Below are positions 26,817-34,511 of a stretch of DNA of 64,000 bases, piece after piece; within the stretch, counting starts at the first letter, position 1, and every line of letters begins with the position of its first letter. The notes beneath the pieces are model-generated. The model was not told where the DNA came from and did not search any database. It saw only the letters and a program-made list of their open reading frames with translations. The stretch is from positions 62,001 through 126,000 of the forward strand of contig NZ_JBLWWF010000001.1 in assembly GCF_048268085.1 (NCBI RefSeq), in the 5' to 3' direction. The position numbers and the translations under genes were made by a program. The stretch is from Neptunicella sp048268085 (GTDB lineage: Bacteria > Pseudomonadota > Gammaproteobacteria > Enterobacterales > Alteromonadaceae).

Positions 26817-27518
26817 TTAGGTGCCATCAATAAAACTACTGATGGTTAACCGACCGTTAGCGGGATTAGGATCAAAATTAAAATTTTCAGGAATCGCCCC
26901 TGAATGCAGTGCATTACGACGATAAATAATCATTCGGTTGAAAATCCCTTGCTGTTCGGCAATACGCTCATATAAAGGTGTATTCCCATTAATATAACCA
27001 TCGGCAGTAGTGGGTATATTAGGACCATCGTTTTCTTGTTCAAGGGATCGAAAATAATTAATACGTCTAGATTCGTCGATATATTCGTAGCCGGTTTTAC
27101 GATGGCGATAAAATGACGTCCCGCCCCAATTTCCTTTAAATAAATAAAACACTGCTGCCAGGGCGTGAGGATCTACCGCGTCAAAGTGAGGAATTCGTTG
27201 CAACAACTTAAGCTTGGAAGGGACTGTAGTGACTAAAGAATAATGGCAAACCGACAAGTTAAAGTGATGTTGCTGTGTACCGAAGAAGTGCTGCTGGTGT
27301 TGTTCCACTTCATCAAGTAATAAACGCTGAAAGCTGGCTGGAGCTGGAGCTCGAATTCCCGGATATAACGGTGAATTCGCCACAAAATTTTGCAGGCTGG
27401 CATGCTCAATCATGTGCTCGGCATTGTCAATTAAGTTGTCAATGACGATAATAGGCAAACGCTCCTGGCCATAAAATTCCTCACGTACATGCCTATCGGG
27501 ATTCACACGCAATTGCAT
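26817..27518 (-). CDS. DUF6445-like protein, putative 2OG-Fe(II) oxygenase
   Basis: 233 aa from ATG 27518 with AAAGG as ribosome-binding site; a TTG two codons earlier is less likely. From memory it matches the uncharacterised family DUF6445. The sequence shows a candidate facial triad and co-substrate Arg: His111-x-Asp113 in PHFDAVDP, His205 in NALHSG, and Arg223 in GRLTISSF, in the spacing of prolyl-hydroxylase-like 2-oxoglutarate oxygenases. No signal peptide, so cytoplasmic. It starts 2 bp after the halogenase 3 stop, so the two are co-translated. The oxygenase reading is inference from motif spacing; the substrate is unknown. Confidence 0.72.
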   Translation of the reverse strand: MQLRVNPDRHVREEFYGQERLPIIVIDNLIDNAEHMIEHASLQNFVANSPLYPGIRAPAPASFQRLLLDEVEQHQQHFFGTQQHHFNLSVCHYSLVTTVPSKLKLLQRIPHFDAVDPHALAAVFYLFKGNWGGTSFYRHRKTGYEYIDESRRINYFRSLEQENDGPNIPTTADGYINGNTPLYERIAEQQGIFNRMIIYRRNALHSGAIPENFNFDPNPANGRLTISSFIDGT

Positions 27519-27520
27519 GA

Positions 27521-29020
27521 TCAATTACCTTTAGCCTGACAGTATTGTTGAACGAACGTTGCATGGGGAGGCAGTTTGCTAACGGCATTAGTAATACTGC
27601 TGCGAATATGACCCAGATGTGCCATTAACTCTTCATCCGACATCGTGCTGAACATGGGGTGGTACGATTCAGGTTTTATGCCCTGACCCAGCATCACGTG
27701 CGTCCATGATTCAAGCCTAAACAATTCCCTTTCATCCTGAAATGCCAAGGCATTGTGTTTAAATAATTCAATCCGATGGGATAGTGTGTCAGGAATAGAC
27801 ATATTTTTGCAGTAGCGCCAAAACTCACTGTCTTCACGCTGTGTGACATGGTAATGCAAAATAATAAAGTCTCGTACGTTTTCAAGTTCTGCAATAGACT
27901 GCTGGTTATATTCATCCATGGCTGACTGGGTAATGCCGTGAAACGGAAACATTCTCATCAACCTGACGATACCGTTCATAAACAGATAAATACTGGTGGA
28001 TTCAAGGGGCTCGACAAAACCACTGGATAAACCTAAAGCAATACAGTTTTTATTCCAAAATTGTTTGCGTCGACCAGTTTTATATTTGATGACACGAGGA
28101 TCGGTTAGTACTTTACCTTCAATATTGTTGAGTAAATGCTGTTTAGCATCGTCATCGGACATAAATTGACTACAAAATACATTGCCATTACCTACCCTGT
28201 GTTGCAGTGGGATATGCCATTGCCAGCCTGCGTGATGCGCGGTACAAGTGACATAAGGGACGGGGGGAACCACCGATTCGGTTTGCACGGCAATGGCGCT
28301 GTCACAAGGTAGCCAGTGTGACCAATCTTCATAGTCGGTTTTCAAGGTTTGATCAATTAATAACCCTCTAAAACCGGTGCAATCAATAAATAAATCACCT
28401 TCGATCAGTTCGCCGGATTCGAGCTGTAACCCGCTAATATCACCGTTGGCATGTTGATGGACGTGTTGGATCTTGCCTTCAATTCTTGTGGCACCGTTTT
28501 TTTCACTGAATGTTCGCAAAAATTGAGCATAACGGGTGGCATCTAAATGATAGGCAAAATTAATTGCACCGGTTTTAGAAGTGGCAAATTTATTCGCCTT
28601 GGCAGCTTGAATTTCCAAACTATATTGATCGAAATCATGTTCAATACCACGACTTTTTCCATGTAACCAGAAATGTTGAAAATCAGCCAGATAACTACCT
28701 TGTCCGGTTGTACCAAAGGGATGGAGATAATGATCGCCAATTTGCCCCCAGTTTTTAAATGAGATACCTAATTTAAAAACCGCTTCGGTCGCCCGCATAA
28801 ACTCTTGTTCATCGATGCCCAACAAGGAATGAAAAATACGCATTGGCGGGATTGTAGCCTCTCCCACACCCACCGTACCGATTTGATCAGATTCCACTAG
28901 TACGACATCAATAAAGGGGCCAAGTTTTTTGGATAACGCTGCTGCCGCGACCCAACCAGCGGTGCCGCCACCGGCAATCACAACTTTTTTAACTTGATGA
29001 TTTTGCAATGCTCGACTCAC
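27521..29020 (-). CDS. Flavin-dependent tryptophan-halogenase family protein 3
   Basis: 499 aa starting at GTG 29018-29020. GGGTAGW at residues 17-23; catalytic Lys83 in AVFKLGISF; WQWHIP motif; FVEPLESTSIYL further on. All catalytic elements are intact. It sits in an operon SapC - JmjC oxygenase - halogenase 3 - DUF6445-like protein with gaps of 24, 4 and 2 bp, so the products very probably act together. It differs from halogenases 1 and 2 in lacking their TSRTDSPxWNYCRT segment (here TQREDSEFWRYCKN). No flavin reductase is nearby. Confidence 0.9.
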   Translation of the reverse strand: MSRALQNHQVKKVVIAGGGTAGWVAAAALSKKLGPFIDVVLVESDQIGTVGVGEATIPPMRIFHSLLGIDEQEFMRATEAVFKLGISFKNWGQIGDHYLHPFGTTGQGSYLADFQHFWLHGKSRGIEHDFDQYSLEIQAAKANKFATSKTGAINFAYHLDATRYAQFLRTFSEKNGATRIEGKIQHVHQHANGDISGLQLESGELIEGDLFIDCTGFRGLLIDQTLKTDYEDWSHWLPCDSAIAVQTESVVPPVPYVTCTAHHAGWQWHIPLQHRVGNGNVFCSQFMSDDDAKQHLLNNIEGKVLTDPRVIKYKTGRRKQFWNKNCIALGLSSGFVEPLESTSIYLFMNGIVRLMRMFPFHGITQSAMDEYNQQSIAELENVRDFIILHYHVTQREDSEFWRYCKNMSIPDTLSHRIELFKHNALAFQDERELFRLESWTHVMLGQGIKPESYHPMFSTMSDEELMAHLGHIRSSITNAVSKLPPHATFVQQYCQAKGN

Positions 29021-29024
29021 TTAT

Positions 29025-30062
29025 TTATCGATTTAATTTATTTAACAACATAGCACGTAATGCGCGGGTTTTATTTGGATCAAGTTTGCCTAGAAAGCCT
29101 TGTGCTTGTTCAGGCAAATGTTGTGCTGCACGGGTTTTATCATCGGAAAAAATGTAATAATCGAATATATGTTTCCACGCTTGTCGTTCGTGCTCAGGTT
29201 TATCCCGTAAACTTAACATGGCGTGGTACAGCACATTCATCGCAGCACCGGTATAGCGGGGAGATTCACTCCACCAGTAATTAATCAGGGTATTGAAGGA
29301 GCTTAAGCTCTCCACTTGATGCCACCACATTGCGGGTAAATACAACGCATCTCCTGGCTCTAATTCAGCGACTTGCCCATTAGCTATCGCTTCGGAAAAA
29401 TGCGGATAGGTATTTAAATCCGGATTAGCAAAGTCCACCATACTGAGTGCTTGTCCACCGGGGGTGAGATGTAGCGGTCCAGGATACAGGTTGCCTATCT
29501 GATCAGGTGGAAACAAAGTGAAACGACGTTGACCCACTACACAACAGGCAATGTTATCTGAAGCATCATAATGACAGCATGCTGTAGTGCGATTACCAAT
29601 CCAGATACTGGCACGAATCGATTCTACTGGAAATTCAGCCTCAGGCCGCGGGATATCAATATCATTCTCGGCTCTTAGTTGAGGAAAGTGACTGTCGATC
29701 ACATTGGAAGCGATATAGTAGGAGGGCGGTTCAGGCTCCGTTAGTGTATCGAGAATGAGATCCAAAAATTCATCTATTTGAACTTGTTTATTGTCGTAAT
29801 TAAGTCGAGTGACGCGCTCATCGTAAAAAAAACGGCCTTTGAGTTCCGGCTTGCCAAAATAGCCAAAAGAGGGCGCTCCATTATAATGTTGTTTTAAATA
29901 ATCCACCACATTATGGGGTGACTGCTTGCCTAATTGAACTAATGGCCAGTGCTTAACCAAGCCTTTAAGTATTGCTGGCTTGGCCTCAGCAATCACCTCT
30001 TGGAGACATTGCCCCTGACTGGCGTTTTCAACTACTTTAGTTTTGCTTTTAATGGATGTCAT
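29025..30062 (-). CDS. Cupin-8 / JmjC-like 2OG-Fe(II) oxygenase
   Basis: 345 aa cytoplasmic protein of the cupin-like (JmjC) family. The N-terminal part has PAILKGLVKHWPLVQLG, a hallmark of this family. The metal site is complete: His164-x-Asp166 in CCHYDASDN and His248 in PAMWWHQVES. The basic FTLFPPDQ segment after the first strand is also conserved. Related enzymes hydroxylate protein side chains (FIH-like) or tRNA; here the substrate is unknown. It lies 24 bp after SapC and 4 bp before halogenase 3. Confidence 0.88.
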   Translation of the reverse strand: MTSIKSKTKVVENASQGQCLQEVIAEAKPAILKGLVKHWPLVQLGKQSPHNVVDYLKQHYNGAPSFGYFGKPELKGRFFYDERVTRLNYDNKQVQIDEFLDLILDTLTEPEPPSYYIASNVIDSHFPQLRAENDIDIPRPEAEFPVESIRASIWIGNRTTACCHYDASDNIACCVVGQRRFTLFPPDQIGNLYPGPLHLTPGGQALSMVDFANPDLNTYPHFSEAIANGQVAELEPGDALYLPAMWWHQVESLSSFNTLINYWWSESPRYTGAAMNVLYHAMLSLRDKPEHERQAWKHIFDYYIFSDDKTRAAQHLPEQAQGFLGKLDPNKTRALRAMLLNKLNR

Positions 30063-30086
30063 TATTCAATTTAGTCAAGAATAGTG

Positions 30087-30824
30087 TTAGCGATTTAGCT
30101 TCTGATTTTTGGTTTCAATTAAACGTCTTATATTGCTCATCGAAGCCACTACAGCAAAGGCTAGTTGTAGAAATCCGGCCTGATGTAATTTGGCCAACTG
30201 TTCGGCATTAAGAGACTGAAGTCTACTCTCATCAATTGTGTAGTTACCCACAAGACGGTGTTTTTCACCGTTGTTTAGCTCGAACTCAATATTAACCGAC
30301 TCAATGAGTTCGTATTCATTAAATGCTGCAAACATAGCGTCACTAATCGTCATGCCCTGATGCATTACATTGAGTAAGGTCGATATATGCTCCAAATAAG
30401 GACTATTACCACCATGTTCTAAAAAAATGGCTTTACCTCGCTGCTCATTGACCTTGGGATGATCCATATCAATGTGGATAACCGGCACTTTTTGCTGTTC
30501 CCCATTATCTTGCTGAGTTTGGAAGCCAATCAGAAAGGGGCCTCGTGCTAGGGCTGAGGGAATATAGTGGGCGGCCCAACCGGAGTCGAGTGATTCATCC
30601 AAATATAAATTTTCGGATTGCTGGATGCCCAATAATGCGACGGCCTGAAGTTTTTTACTTTCTTCATCTTGCCGGAACAGGATTGGATATTCTTTTTGTA
30701 ATTCAACAAATTCAGTAGGGAAAGCCATTACGCTAGTAATATTGTCGCCGTACTCAGCGCTGTATTGGGTGATAACTTTAGTATTTTGATGCTGAATATT
30801 ATTGAGTAAAGCGTGTTGAGTCAT
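30087..30824 (-). CDS. SapC family protein
   Basis: 245 aa, no signal peptide and no membrane helix, so probably cytoplasmic. It resembles the SapC family (PF07277, named after a Campylobacter S-layer-associated gene): the N-terminal VMAFPTEFVELQKEYPILF and the central ARGPFLIGFQ and HPKVNEQRGKAIF segments are typical. Biochemical function is not known for the family. It is the first gene of the tailoring operon and lies 146 bp after TonB receptor 2, with a stem-loop between them. Members recur beside TonB receptors and tryptophan-halogenase genes, from memory. Confidence 0.85.
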   Translation of the reverse strand: MTQHALLNNIQHQNTKVITQYSAEYGDNITSVMAFPTEFVELQKEYPILFRQDEESKKLQAVALLGIQQSENLYLDESLDSGWAAHYIPSALARGPFLIGFQTQQDNGEQQKVPVIHIDMDHPKVNEQRGKAIFLEHGGNSPYLEHISTLLNVMHQGMTISDAMFAAFNEYELIESVNIEFELNNGEKHRLVGNYTIDESRLQSLNAEQLAKLHQAGFLQLAFAVVASMSNIRRLIETKNQKLNR

Positions 30825-30898
30825 TAAGGATACCGTTTTTAATATTGTTTTTGGGCTAGGTTAACGCAAAGGTTAAGTTAATACTAAAAAGTATTACA

Positions 30899-30931
30899 AA
30901 GAAAAGCCGCTGATGACAGCGGCTTTTAATT
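30899..30931 (-). terminator. Stem-loop terminator/attenuator between TonB receptor 2 and SapC
   Basis: On the minus strand AAAAGCCGCTG-TCAT-CAGCGGCTTTTC then TTTG: an 11-bp perfect stem with a T run, 40 bp after the receptor stop. It mirrors the element between TonB receptor 1 and halogenase 2. Confidence 0.85.
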
Positions 30932-30970
30932 GAGTTATCACGTTACTGACTAACGAGACCTAAGTCTTGA

Positions 30971-33900
30971 TTAGAAAGTATAACGTGCACCTACCTGGTA
31001 ACGTGCACCTAAGTCAGTTAAGTACCACAACTGAGTGCTATTACGGGCATGTGAACGGCTATTTTCACCGGTAATATTCAAACCTTCTGCGAAAACAGTC
31101 AGGTTCTCAGTGATTTCGTAGCTGACGTTAGCATCAATCTGATAATACGCTTCAATATACTCAGGGTTATTAGAACCCCCCTTGTTGATTGCATTCAGAT
31201 ACTCATCACGCCAGTTATAGGCGATACGTGCTTGCAAGCCATCTTTTTCATACATGGCTACCAAGTTAGCGGTATCACTCAAACCAACTAGAGCAAATTG
31301 CGATACGTCTGGATCCCCTTCGTTATCGAAACCAACATCACCACGCACTAATGTGTAGTTAGCTGATACACCAAAACCGCTATCACCGAAGAAGTGTTGG
31401 ATGGCAAATTCAGCACCATACAATTTTGCTTCACGGTTGTTATCCGGTGTATCGGTACGGAAGGTGATTAGTGGATCATCACCGTTGGCACGCAAATCAA
31501 ATCCAGCATGGTTGGCTAAAAAGTCAATTTGGGTTTGATCACCAGTGAAGGTTGGGTTAGGCCCATATTCAGCAATCATATCTGGTGTATCTTTATACTC
31601 ATTAAACACCATCATGGCATATAAATAAGTATCATCCAGTGCAAAACCAGCATCTTGTACATCCTGTGCTGCAGCTAAAGCTCGTGGACCGGCAGTTACA
31701 TCACGAATATCCAGTATGGTTTGATCAACTTGTTTGCTACCAATAAAGTTGATTACGTTTTTCTGGAAGATACCTGCAGATATGTAGCTGTAATCATCGT
31801 AATACCATTCAAGTGAGAAATCGTAGTTAGAAGACTCAAGTGGCAATAATCCTGGGTTAGATGCACTAGCCGTAGGTTGCGCACCAAGCAGGGTAGAACC
31901 ACCACCACCACCAAAGTTTGAAGCTGATACACCCAAGTTACCTAATCCAGCGCGTGAAATGGTTTTGCTGAATGAGAAACGGCCAATGACTTCATCAGTT
32001 ACATGCAATGTAAAGTCTAAGCTAGGCAATACATTGTCGTAGCTATTTGAAGCGTAAGCTGGAGTTGCTGGAATACTACCATCAACGTAAGGAACAATAT
32101 CGTTGTTATCTTCCCAACTAAAGTAGGTAGTATTCACTAATGAGCTGGAATCAACATCGGTTTTTTCATATCGCAGACCGGTTAACACATCAAAAGGCAT
32201 ACCGCCTAGCTCACCATATAACGCAATCTGGAAGTAAGCTGCTTGAGTTTTCTCTTTTACTATATTATCAGTAGATAATGCTGTTTCAGATGCGGTAGGG
32301 ATACCCGGATACAGATTTAAACCCGCATCATATAGCTCACGAGGATCAGCAATAAAGCCGTAACCGCCTGAGTGGGTTGAATAGTCATCAAACTCGTTAG
32401 GTAAATCGAAAGGCTGAATCAAGTCACCGAACTCACCGGGATTACCGACGTTCCAGTTACCCATGGCAATGTTATTACCAGCGGTTTGGTAAGTATGAGA
32501 TTCCATATCGCGGGTTTCAACACCAAAGTCAAAACGACCATCATCAAACTCGTAGCTACCATCGATTTTAACTTGAGTAATTTCGGTTTTTTGACCGGCA
32601 TTACGTAAACGGGCAATGGATGAACCCACATCGCCTGGATCTACTTGACCATTGGCGTTGGCGCCTTTGCCAGGTGTTGCATCATCATACACGTTTAAGT
32701 AAGTGGGCAAATCTGCTCCCCACCACCATTCACGTGATTCGACAATAGGAGCACCTAAACCTACCGCCAGTTCACCAGTATTACGTGGACCAGTACCACG
32801 GCTGTACATTTCGGAATCATGTGCATCCAAGGTTAGTGATAAACGATCATTTACCCGATAATCAAGGTTAAGACCTAAAGATTTCAACGTGTTAGTTTGT
32901 TCACGCCACTGTTGCTCATATCCTTCATCTACTGCACCTGGATCGTAGTTTTCAGAGATATAAATAGGTGTTTTTACCGCTGAATCATCAAACTCGACCG
33001 TATCAGTTGCACCACCGGTTTGAAGCCAGTTCGTGATTTCACCACGTAGTTCTTTGATGTTGTTTTCAGCAAAAGTGTAATCTACGGTACCCGTCAAGTT
33101 TTCCATTGGGCGGAATTGTACGGTTAATTGTGCGTTATCACGAACGCGCTGGGTATTGGAATAAGCATAGCGAATATCGTTTGGACGAGCATAAAGCTGA
33201 CCTTGATCTGGCGCATTAAGATATGTTGCGGTTGTGTTGTTATTCCACAATCTGTCCGGATCGGCAATATCATCCCAGTAATCAATATTCCAATCATTCA
33301 CGGTGGCACCAGTATAACCGGAATCACGACCTTGATGACTGGCTGACAAGCTAATACCGAAGGTAGAATCATCGTTGGCATAGCTGACTAAACCAGCTAG
33401 TTCTGGAGTAACATCATCACCAGTACGATTAGTGGTATCGTGTACGGCTTTAACACCTGCTGAAGCGACAAAGCCATCTTTATCTAATGGTTTGGCGGTG
33501 AGCACGTTAATCGTTGCACCGATACCCCCCGTCGCAATATTGGCTTTACCGGTTTTATATACTTCAACTCCTTTAATACCTTCAGAAGCTAGGTTACCGA
33601 AATCAAACGCACGTGTGCTACCGCCACGCGTGGTACCATCAGCACCTGAACCTGCACCGTAAGTCGTTGCTGCTGGCATGGTACGACCATTTAAGGTCAC
33701 CATGTTATTACCCGCACCAAAACCACGCACGGTGACTTCTGAACCTTCACCGTTGGTACGGCTGATGGAAACACCGGTGATACGTTGTAAGGATTCCGCT
33801 AGGTTGGTATCAGGGAATTTACCAATATCTTCAGCAGAAATGGCATCTACTACACCCATCGATTCACGTTTAATCGCGGTTGCTGCGGCCAAACTGCCAC

Positions 33901-34048
33901 GGATACCTTTTACTTGAATAACTTCTACATCGGCACCTGCTGCTGAATCTGCTTCTTGTGCCATAGCCGGGGCTATGACTGCACCACCTAGCATCAGTGA
34001 GATGCTGGTAGAGAGTAATGATTTGTTAAATTTTTTGTGTGTATTCAT
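30971..34048 (-). CDS. TonB-dependent receptor 2 (Xanthomonas/Caulobacter type)
   Basis: 1025 aa outer-membrane receptor. Signal peptide about residues 1-30 (ends APAMAQEADS); TonB box-like VEVIQVKGIRGS; plug with AISAEDIGKFPDTNLAESLQ and SEVTVRGFGAGNNMVTLNGR; barrel ending in YQVGARYTF. No STN domain. It is divergent from the GH5-GH3 gene and its upstream region carries four copies of a TG(A/C)AAACGTTTTCA palindrome, not the GTAACCGG type used by receptor 1. It is followed by the SapC-JmjC-halogenase-DUF6445 operon. The ligand is unknown; a glycan is likely from context. Confidence 0.93.
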   Translation of the reverse strand: MNTHKKFNKSLLSTSISLMLGGAVIAPAMAQEADSAAGADVEVIQVKGIRGSLAAATAIKRESMGVVDAISAEDIGKFPDTNLAESLQRITGVSISRTNGEGSEVTVRGFGAGNNMVTLNGRTMPAATTYGAGSGADGTTRGGSTRAFDFGNLASEGIKGVEVYKTGKANIATGGIGATINVLTAKPLDKDGFVASAGVKAVHDTTNRTGDDVTPELAGLVSYANDDSTFGISLSASHQGRDSGYTGATVNDWNIDYWDDIADPDRLWNNNTTATYLNAPDQGQLYARPNDIRYAYSNTQRVRDNAQLTVQFRPMENLTGTVDYTFAENNIKELRGEITNWLQTGGATDTVEFDDSAVKTPIYISENYDPGAVDEGYEQQWREQTNTLKSLGLNLDYRVNDRLSLTLDAHDSEMYSRGTGPRNTGELAVGLGAPIVESREWWWGADLPTYLNVYDDATPGKGANANGQVDPGDVGSSIARLRNAGQKTEITQVKIDGSYEFDDGRFDFGVETRDMESHTYQTAGNNIAMGNWNVGNPGEFGDLIQPFDLPNEFDDYSTHSGGYGFIADPRELYDAGLNLYPGIPTASETALSTDNIVKEKTQAAYFQIALYGELGGMPFDVLTGLRYEKTDVDSSSLVNTTYFSWEDNNDIVPYVDGSIPATPAYASNSYDNVLPSLDFTLHVTDEVIGRFSFSKTISRAGLGNLGVSASNFGGGGGSTLLGAQPTASASNPGLLPLESSNYDFSLEWYYDDYSYISAGIFQKNVINFIGSKQVDQTILDIRDVTAGPRALAAAQDVQDAGFALDDTYLYAMMVFNEYKDTPDMIAEYGPNPTFTGDQTQIDFLANHAGFDLRANGDDPLITFRTDTPDNNREAKLYGAEFAIQHFFGDSGFGVSANYTLVRGDVGFDNEGDPDVSQFALVGLSDTANLVAMYEKDGLQARIAYNWRDEYLNAINKGGSNNPEYIEAYYQIDANVSYEITENLTVFAEGLNITGENSRSHARNSTQLWYLTDLGARYQVGARYTF

Positions 34049-34211
34049 TTGTTGTTGTCCGTCTTGTCTTTTCTAATTGAGCCAAAACTACAATGCGAGT
34101 GTGAATGAATGCTTTTACTTATTAAATCAAAGACACTTGTCATTTTTGGTCGACGTAAACAATTAAACTCGCTGTATTTTATGCACTGGATACAACATTC
34201 GCTTAATTGTA

Positions 34212-34225
34212 TGAAAACGATTTTA
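34212..34225. promoter_or_regulatory. AAACG-type operator, site a (degenerate)
   Basis: TGAAAACGATTTTA, the left half of the TGAAAACGTTTTCA palindrome with a weaker right half. Confidence 0.45.
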
Positions 34226-34253
34226 GACACAACTAGGTTGAGATTATGTTGCA

Positions 34254-34267
34254 AAAAAACGTTTTCA
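34254..34267. promoter_or_regulatory. AAACG-type operator, site b
   Basis: AAAAAACGTTTTCA, 12 of 14 bases matching TGAAAACGTTTTCA. CG-centred palindrome typical of a LacI-family site, but of a class different from GTAACCGGTTAC. Confidence 0.6.
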
Positions 34268-34298
34268 CATTGTTATTTTTAACACAATGACAACATTT

Positions 34299-34312
34299 TG
34301 CAAACGTTTTCA
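34299..34312. promoter_or_regulatory. AAACG-type operator, site c
   Basis: TGCAAACGTTTTCA, centred 23 bp from site d (about two helical turns). Confidence 0.62.
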
Positions 34313-34321
34313 TTTCATTTT

Positions 34322-34335
34322 TACAAACGTTTTCA
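34322..34335. promoter_or_regulatory. AAACG-type operator, site d
   Basis: TACAAACGTTTTCA, paired with site c. Confidence 0.62.
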
Positions 34336-34442
34336 TCTTGGCTTTAACGTAAATCCCGAATAATCTGGGGTTGCATGGTTTAATTTTGATAACGCTTTTA
34401 GAAAAAAATCGGCAATTTCTGGAGAATTTGAATTTAAAGACT

Positions 34443-34454
34443 GTAAACGGTTAC
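34443..34454. promoter_or_regulatory. Variant LacI-type operator upstream of GH5-GH3
   Basis: GTAAACGGTTAC: 11 of 12 bases match GTAACCGGTTAC. It lies 58 bp before the GH5-GH3 start and links this gene to the local LacI regulon. Confidence 0.65.
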
Positions 34455-34511
34455 ATTTGATGGTTCTGTCACATATACTCGGCGGCTATCGAAAATAGCT
34501 ATTAAAAAGGC

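Larger units (their letters stand above)
34049..34511. promoter_or_regulatory. Divergent control region between TonB receptor 2 and GH5-GH3
   Basis: 463 bases without a gene. It contains four AAACG-type palindromes on the receptor side and one variant GTAAACGGTTAC palindrome on the GH5-GH3 side, so the two divergent genes seem to answer to different regulators, or to one with relaxed specificity. Confidence 0.6.

Noticed and set aside
18905..30824. Halogenases and oxygenases as a classical antibiotic or RiPP gene cluster
   Set aside because: No precursor peptide, NRPS, PKS, tryptophan-processing or resistance gene was found; neighbours are glycan enzymes and receptors.
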